Shown here one piece after another: positions 5,980 to 9,313 of a DNA stretch of 9,313 nt. The DNA comes from Ktedonobacteraceae bacterium. GTDB taxonomy: Bacteria; Chloroflexota; Ktedonobacteria; Ktedonobacterales; Ktedonobacteraceae. The notes under the pieces are model-generated. The model worked only from the letters and a program-made list of their open reading frames with translations, did not search any database and was not told where the DNA came from. The DNA lies in NCBI GenBank assembly GCA_017354095.1, contig JAFMRP010000125.1, positions 1 to 9,313 of the forward strand. Reading direction: 5' to 3'. The first letter of the stretch is position 1, and every line of letters begins with the position of its first letter. The position numbers and the translations under genes are program-made.

Positions 5980-6564
5980 ATGCTTGATTTAGAATCACTG
6001 CGTCGCGATTTGTATAGAGCCGTGGACGACGTTCTCGATCGATACAAAAGCGTTCTTCGCATTGCTACTGAGACAGGGTTGGTCGTCACATTCATCGGTG
6101 ACCTAGAAACCCCCTATGTGCATAATTGGCCAGACTACCAGCAAGAATTTCCTGAGGGACATTTGTTCGATGTAAGTGGAGAAGGTCTTCCTAAAGAGGG
6201 TCTTCGTATTCTCGTAGCGCGATCAGAGCAGGAAGTCTGGTCAAAAAGACGTGCGCACATAGTTGTGTTCGGAGCTAACCATGCATTCGGTGATGTGAAA
6301 CAGTTTACCCCTTATGCAGAATTTATAGCTGATGATCTTGGGACATTTTGTAGTTCTATCCCTAATCCTCTCCGCCCTCGCGAATCGCTCAAAAAGGGAG
6401 CCAAACTTCCAGATCGATATGTTTCTGCAGTTGTGAAACCAAATGACGAGCTGTTTCATTCCGTTAAGAAGGGACCAGCCTTACGACTGGTTGTTCAGGA
6501 AGACCAAGAGACAGCGATGATCGAGCATGCAGTATTCGTAGCCTCTCTGAGAAAGCGTTTCTGA
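5980..6564 (+). CDS. Hypothetical protein, 194 residues
   Basis: ATG 5980 has AGAGAGG 6 nt upstream and a good promoter, so the gene is very likely real. The protein is soluble, with no signal peptide or membrane segment. The N-terminus (1-30) is an amphipathic helix (LESLRRDLYRAVDDVLDRYKS). The middle has hydrophobic strands (GLVVTFIGDLE, LRILVARSE, AHIVVFGANHAF), suggesting an alpha/beta fold. The C-terminus is basic (RKRF). I do not recognise the family and see no catalytic motif. Its codon use and composition are more AT-rich than those of the kinase and peptidase genes, which fits an acquired gene. The DmpA-type peptidase starts 110 nt downstream on the same strand and may be co-transcribed. 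Confidence 0.75.
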   Translation: MLDLESLRRDLYRAVDDVLDRYKSVLRIATETGLVVTFIGDLETPYVHNWPDYQQEFPEGHLFDVSGEGLPKEGLRILVARSEQEVWSKRRAHIVVFGANHAFGDVKQFTPYAEFIADDLGTFCSSIPNPLRPRESLKKGAKLPDRYVSAVVKPNDELFHSVKKGPALRLVVQEDQETAMIEHAVFVASLRKRF

Positions 6565-6674
6565 TCTTGCCTCACCATCCAAGCAGACGTCTCTCTGATC
6601 GTTCCTGGCGCTCAAATGGGCCAGCACGATGGAGTGAAGACACTTGGAGCACAAACAAAGGAGCAACATACACC

Positions 6675-7784
6675 ATGGAACGAGCACGTTTACGCGATCT
6701 TGGCATTTCGATTGGTGTTCTGCCTACAGGAATCTACAATGCGATTACTGACGTCCCAGGCGTTCTGGTGGGACACACGACCATCATGGAGGAACATCCA
6801 CACATTGCTCGTACAGGCGTGACCGTCATCGTTCCCCGCGACGGCGCCATCTGGGGAGACCATGCCTTTGCGGGCTATTTTCGCTTCAATGGGTGCGGCG
6901 AAATGACGGGCCTTCCCTGGATCGAGGAAGCGGGTGTGATCCATACCCCCATCGGTATCACCAATACCAATGATGTCGGATCAGTGCGCGATGCTCTTGC
7001 CGCCTACGCGGTTGCGTCTCCAGAGCGCATTGGCCTGACAGCGGCGGCGGTTGCCTCGTGGTCGGGTTCGTTGCCAGTGGCCGCCGAAACCTGGGATGGC
7101 TGGCTCAGCGATATCAACGCCTTTCATGTCCGTAAAGAGCATGTCTTCGCCGCGCTGGCGTCAGCAACGAGCGGATTCGTAGCGGAAGGGAACGTCGGAG
7201 GGGGCACAGGCATGATCTGTCACGAGTTCAAAGGTGGAATCGGCACAGCTTCGCGGATCGTGGACTGCCCTGGCGGTCGCTACACCGTGGGGGCGCTGGT
7301 GCAAAGCAACTATGGAGCACGGCATTTGCTGCGCGTGGATGGAGTCCCCATCGGGCGTATGCTTGGCTATGAGCAGGTTCCCAGTCCCAAGGGAGGACCG
7401 CTCATGGGGGGAAGCTCGATTATCGTCGTCATAGCGACCGATGCTCCCTTATTACCCGTCCAGTGTCAACGACTAGCCCGGCGTGCCACCACTGGCCTGG
7501 CACGTGTTGGTGGCATCGGCGATAATGGGAGCGGCGATCTCTTCCTGGCTTTCTCGACGGGCAATCATCTCCCTCTGAACGCTTCGGCTTTATATGATCT
7601 GAAGATGCTCCCCCACGATCAGTTGGGGCTGTTCTTCGAGGCAACCGCCGAAGCGGTCGAGGAAGCCATCTTGAACGCTCTGACCTCCGCCGAGACCATG
7701 ACGGGTTACGCAGGACACACCGCGCATGCCCTCCCGCTTGATACTCTCCAATCCCTGATGAAGGGATATCGATATGCATCGTAG
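6675..7784 (+). CDS. P1-family (DmpA/BapA-type) self-processing aminopeptidase
   Basis: A 369-residue Ntn-hydrolase-like enzyme of the DmpA family (MEROPS S58), which removes N-terminal D- or L-amino acids or beta-residues from peptides after cutting itself into alpha and beta subunits. ATG 6675 has AAAGGAG 11 nt upstream and starts with the usual MERARLRDLGI..G..PTG..NAITDVPGV block; the frame is open to 6567, but that part looks non-coding. Family marks: GVTVIVPR, GNVGGGTGM, FKGGIGTASR, SNYGARHLLRVDGVPIG, then the new N-terminus region SSIIVVIATDAPLLP with the expected nucleophile Ser248, RRATTGLARVGG and NGSGDLFLAFSTGN. Length and motif order are complete. The residue before the nucleophile is Ser247, where DmpA has Gly249. 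No signal peptide, so cytosolic. The substrate cannot be told from sequence. Confidence 0.92.
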   Translation: MERARLRDLGISIGVLPTGIYNAITDVPGVLVGHTTIMEEHPHIARTGVTVIVPRDGAIWGDHAFAGYFRFNGCGEMTGLPWIEEAGVIHTPIGITNTNDVGSVRDALAAYAVASPERIGLTAAAVASWSGSLPVAAETWDGWLSDINAFHVRKEHVFAALASATSGFVAEGNVGGGTGMICHEFKGGIGTASRIVDCPGGRYTVGALVQSNYGARHLLRVDGVPIGRMLGYEQVPSPKGGPLMGGSSIIVVIATDAPLLPVQCQRLARRATTGLARVGGIGDNGSGDLFLAFSTGNHLPLNASALYDLKMLPHDQLGLFFEATAEAVEEAILNALTSAETMTGYAGHTAHALPLDTLQSLMKGYRYAS

Positions 7785-7844
7785 AGACACAGACTTTTTC
7801 TCATCGGCGTAAGAGAACCTTAAAATGATGAGGATATTTCCGAT

Positions 7845-7883
7845 TGTGACCATCCTCCGCCACTGGCCGGAGGCGGAGTCACA
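7845..7883. repeat. Two-part hairpin downstream of the peptidase gene
   Basis: TGTGA (7845-7849) pairs with TCACA (7879-7883), and inside it CTCCGCC (7855-7861) pairs with GGCGGAG (7872-7878), separated by a 5-nt bulge on one side. The structure is GC-rich and begins 60 nt after the peptidase stop. It may terminate or protect the mRNA end, or be the end of a small mobile element. Confidence 0.45.
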
Positions 7884-8116
7884 TCTGCAAGTTGGAAGAC
7901 TTTGAAAAAATCTCGCTCTGGAAGTGATTGGATTGGTGCAAGTGACCCTGTCGCTGTACTGGAGACCTGAGTGCCAATGTTGCCTCTCCAGAATGATCAT
8001 CTCTACACATAGTCTACCTTGATACCGTGCCAGCAAAGGGCAAAAGTGGCAATAGCGAATGCGCGTAGCATACAACGCTCACAGAGAACCATTGCGCTCG
8101 GAAGCCATTTGGGGGG

Positions 8117-8194
8117 ACGTAGCAGATAATTGACAGGGCAGCGCTACGTTCGGTTGCGGGGTAAAAGCGGAACTTAGAAAGCCCCGCAACCGAA
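8117..8194. ncRNA. Two back-to-back stem-loops, candidate structured RNA or IS end
   Basis: ACGTAGC (8117-8123) pairs with GCTACGT (8143-8149). Directly adjoining, TTCGGTTGCGGGG (8149-8161) pairs perfectly over 13 bp with CCCCGCAACCGAA (8182-8194) around a 20-nt loop. Perfect stems of this length without a T-run are unlike ordinary terminators. They are reminiscent of the subterminal hairpins and omega-RNA scaffold at IS200/IS605 right ends, but no tnpA or tnpB is present. Strand and function are not decided by the sequence. Confidence 0.4.
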
Positions 8195-8308
8195 GGGCAC
8201 GCACGCCACTGGGGAGAACCACATTTAACCTACCGCAGGCGCTTCTCTGAGCATGCGGGATTGTTTTCGAGAGAGAGGACCGTTGTATTGGGTAACGCGA
8301 TAACTCTG

Positions 8309-8455
8309 CTAGTCGAATACCTCTTCTGTCTTTGCCCCTTCATCAAGGATACGAACGGTACGTGTTTCTCCTGTCTCGCGGTCAATATAGGAGAGCTCGG
8401 TGGTACGAAATTCCTGCTGATTCATGATGTGGAGTTGCAGCAGGACTTCGGTTTT
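8309..8455 (-). pseudogene. Out-of-frame C-terminal continuation of the SCxGHLD protein
   Basis: In the second minus-strand frame, from about 8455 to TAG at 8309-8311, the DNA reads KTEVLLQLHIMNQQEFRTTE and goes on to a charged, ordinary-looking tail with YIDRETGETRTVRIL and EGAKTEEVFD. Joined after FYQNR of the upstream frame, it would give a protein of about 200 residues. The only internal ATG (8425) has no ribosome-binding site, so a separate gene is unlikely. Either the gene is broken, the sequence has an error, or there is programmed frameshifting. Confidence 0.45.
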
Positions 8456-8915
8456 GATAGAATTGAGTGATGTAGTGAATGAGCCTATCTCGAACCGGGC
8501 ACTGCATGCTTCGGATTTGCCGCCGAAACTCGTGTAGCTGGTGATAGCACTCATCTCTCCGCTGCCGAAGGGTGTCTTGCTCCTCTTGAGGGGCCTGCGT
8601 TTTGTGTAAATATTCTAGCTCTTCATGTAGGCTGTCGGCTTGCTGACGTTTCGCTTGGGCTTGTTGTCTCAACTGGATCACCGTGGAGTCAGACCACCAG
8701 ATATCGACCCACGGAGCGACAAAACCTCGGTCATCATCGAGATGTCCGCCACAGGACATCGATGTAGAGATACCCAGCACATTGAGTGCCATAACCGTCT
8801 CCATTATCTCAGCTTCGATTGGCGTGCCTAACCTATCGGTGACCTTCGCAAACTTCTGCGCAGTTTTATCCCAGACCTGTTGCAAAGACGATGAAGAAGT
8901 TGGATGGTCTTCCAC
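8382..8915 (-). CDS. SCxGHLD lineage protein, probably frameshifted near its end
   Basis: GTG 8915 is the chosen start: AGGAGG lies exactly 6 nt upstream, whereas the ATG at 8966 has no ribosome-binding site. In this frame the product is 177 residues. The N-terminal part (IMETVMALNVLGISTSMSCGGHLDDDRGFVAPWVDIWW, about 37-74) matches a pattern I know from Ktedonobacteria hypothetical proteins, in which Cys and His of SCxGHLD are conserved and could bind metal. Residues 80-135 are a Gln/Arg/Glu-rich coiled coil. Then RDRLIHYITQFYQNR is followed by SPAATPHHESAGISYHRALLY, which does not look like the rest. A neighbouring frame over the same DNA continues far more naturally (next entry), so a one-base shift around 8444-8455 is likely. 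Function unknown; no signal peptide. Confidence 0.6.
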   Translation of the reverse strand: MEDHPTSSSSLQQVWDKTAQKFAKVTDRLGTPIEAEIMETVMALNVLGISTSMSCGGHLDDDRGFVAPWVDIWWSDSTVIQLRQQAQAKRQQADSLHEELEYLHKTQAPQEEQDTLRQRRDECYHQLHEFRRQIRSMQCPVRDRLIHYITQFYQNRSPAATPHHESAGISYHRALLY

Positions 8916-9313
8916 CAGAAACCTCCTGGAATAGGTATGACCATAAAGTTTTCCAAAAGTGAACACACGACAAATGAAAAGGGTACATGTAGATTGATAT
9001 TTTATTGACCGGAAACAGGTTCTTCAATAGAACAAGACAGATATCCTACACTTGCTTTGATTTGACTCCTCCCTCTTATGCTGTCTTTCTTTTTCACTTC
9101 AAGGAATTCGGTAAAAAGATTTTTTAAGATATTTTTCGCGTGTTAGTATATTACAAGCAAGCAATCTTAAAAAGCCTCAATTTGCCTGTTTGCTCCACAA
9201 TTTGAGACAATCGTCGCTCCATTGCTCGGTTTGTAAAGGATTTATTATTGTCGTCGGAGTGTCTTGCATGCAAGAGAGTTGTGGAATATATTCAAGCACA
9301 ATACAATAGCACT
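8916..9313. other. AT-rich non-coding end of the window
   Basis: No supported gene on either strand. It contains the inverted repeat TTTTTAAGAT (9121-9130) with ATCTTAAAAA (9164-9173), 33 nt apart, two direct CAATTTG copies near 9178 and 9201, and the palindrome listed separately. It probably carries the regulatory region of the minus-strand gene at 8915 and of a gene beyond the window; I could not fix a promoter. Confidence 0.35.
9262..9275. promoter_or_regulatory. 14-bp perfect palindrome, candidate operator
   Basis: TCTTGCATGCAAGA is self-complementary over all 14 bases, in an AT-rich non-coding stretch. This is the form of a dimeric repressor site. No neighbouring gene within the window shows what it would control. 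Confidence 0.35.

Larger units (their letters stand above)
7785..8308. other. Gene-free stretch with several strong hairpins
   Basis: No credible coding frame on either strand. It lies between the end of the peptidase and the convergent minus-strand gene. Besides the two structures listed separately, CTGGAGA (7959-7965) pairs with TCTCCAG (7985-7991). There is no T-run after any hairpin that would mark a standard intrinsic terminator for the peptidase. Confidence 0.4.

Noticed and set aside
6548..6562. AGAAA/TTTCT hairpin at the stop of the 194-residue gene as a terminator
   Set aside because: Five weak base pairs and no T-run; too short to support termination.
7590..8075. 161-residue minus-strand frame past the peptidase end
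   Set aside because: Its last part is antisense to the peptidase, the rest crosses the hairpin region; no family features or start signal.

Overview
The window looks like a piece of a large, repeat-scarred chromosome from the Ktedonobacteria (Chloroflexota). This is an inference. It rests on the C-terminal tails of two transposase fragments, on small orphan proteins of types I associate with that group (CxxC...HxxC and SCxGHLD), and on a roughly half-GC composition with AT-rich spacers. No ribosomal RNA, tRNA, CRISPR array or phage structural gene is visible.

Layout. Plus strand 1-1173: the C-terminal end of an F420-type split-barrel (PPOX) protein, then two tandem paralogous genes of MazG-like all-alpha fold. 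Plus strand about 1248-2477: two transposase-derived fragments joined at an in-frame TGA, preceded by a 14-bp inverted repeat and followed by a long hairpin. Minus strand 4599-2671: a cytosolic orphan hybrid-less histidine kinase with three PAS domains and a 300-nt leader. Minus strand 5458-4959: two small overlapping genes, one with a CxxC/HxxC metal-site pattern. Plus strand 5890-7784: a good sigma70-type promoter with two tandem 17-nt repeats at the start of transcription, an unrecognised 194-residue protein, and a DmpA/BapA-family (P1) self-processing aminopeptidase. 7785-8308 has no gene but holds strong hairpins, two of them back to back. Minus strand 8915-8309: a lineage-type protein that appears to be frameshifted near its end. 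8916-9313 is AT-rich and non-coding as far as I can see, with a 14-bp palindrome.

The most interesting signal is in the tandem MazG-like pair. Both genes have a good Shine-Dalgarno sequence 29-30 nt from the start codon, too far to work in a linear leader. In both, a stem-loop begins directly after the Shine-Dalgarno and would bring the effective spacing to 8-10 nt. The stem sequences differ between the copies but the geometry is the same. The two proteins also appear to have lost opposite halves of the metal-binding motif of the MazG fold, which suggests a complementary pair.

Functionally the genes do not form one pathway. There is a nucleotide-pyrophosphatase-like pair, a sensor kinase without a visible response regulator, a peptidase, and several small lineage proteins, with transposon debris between them.
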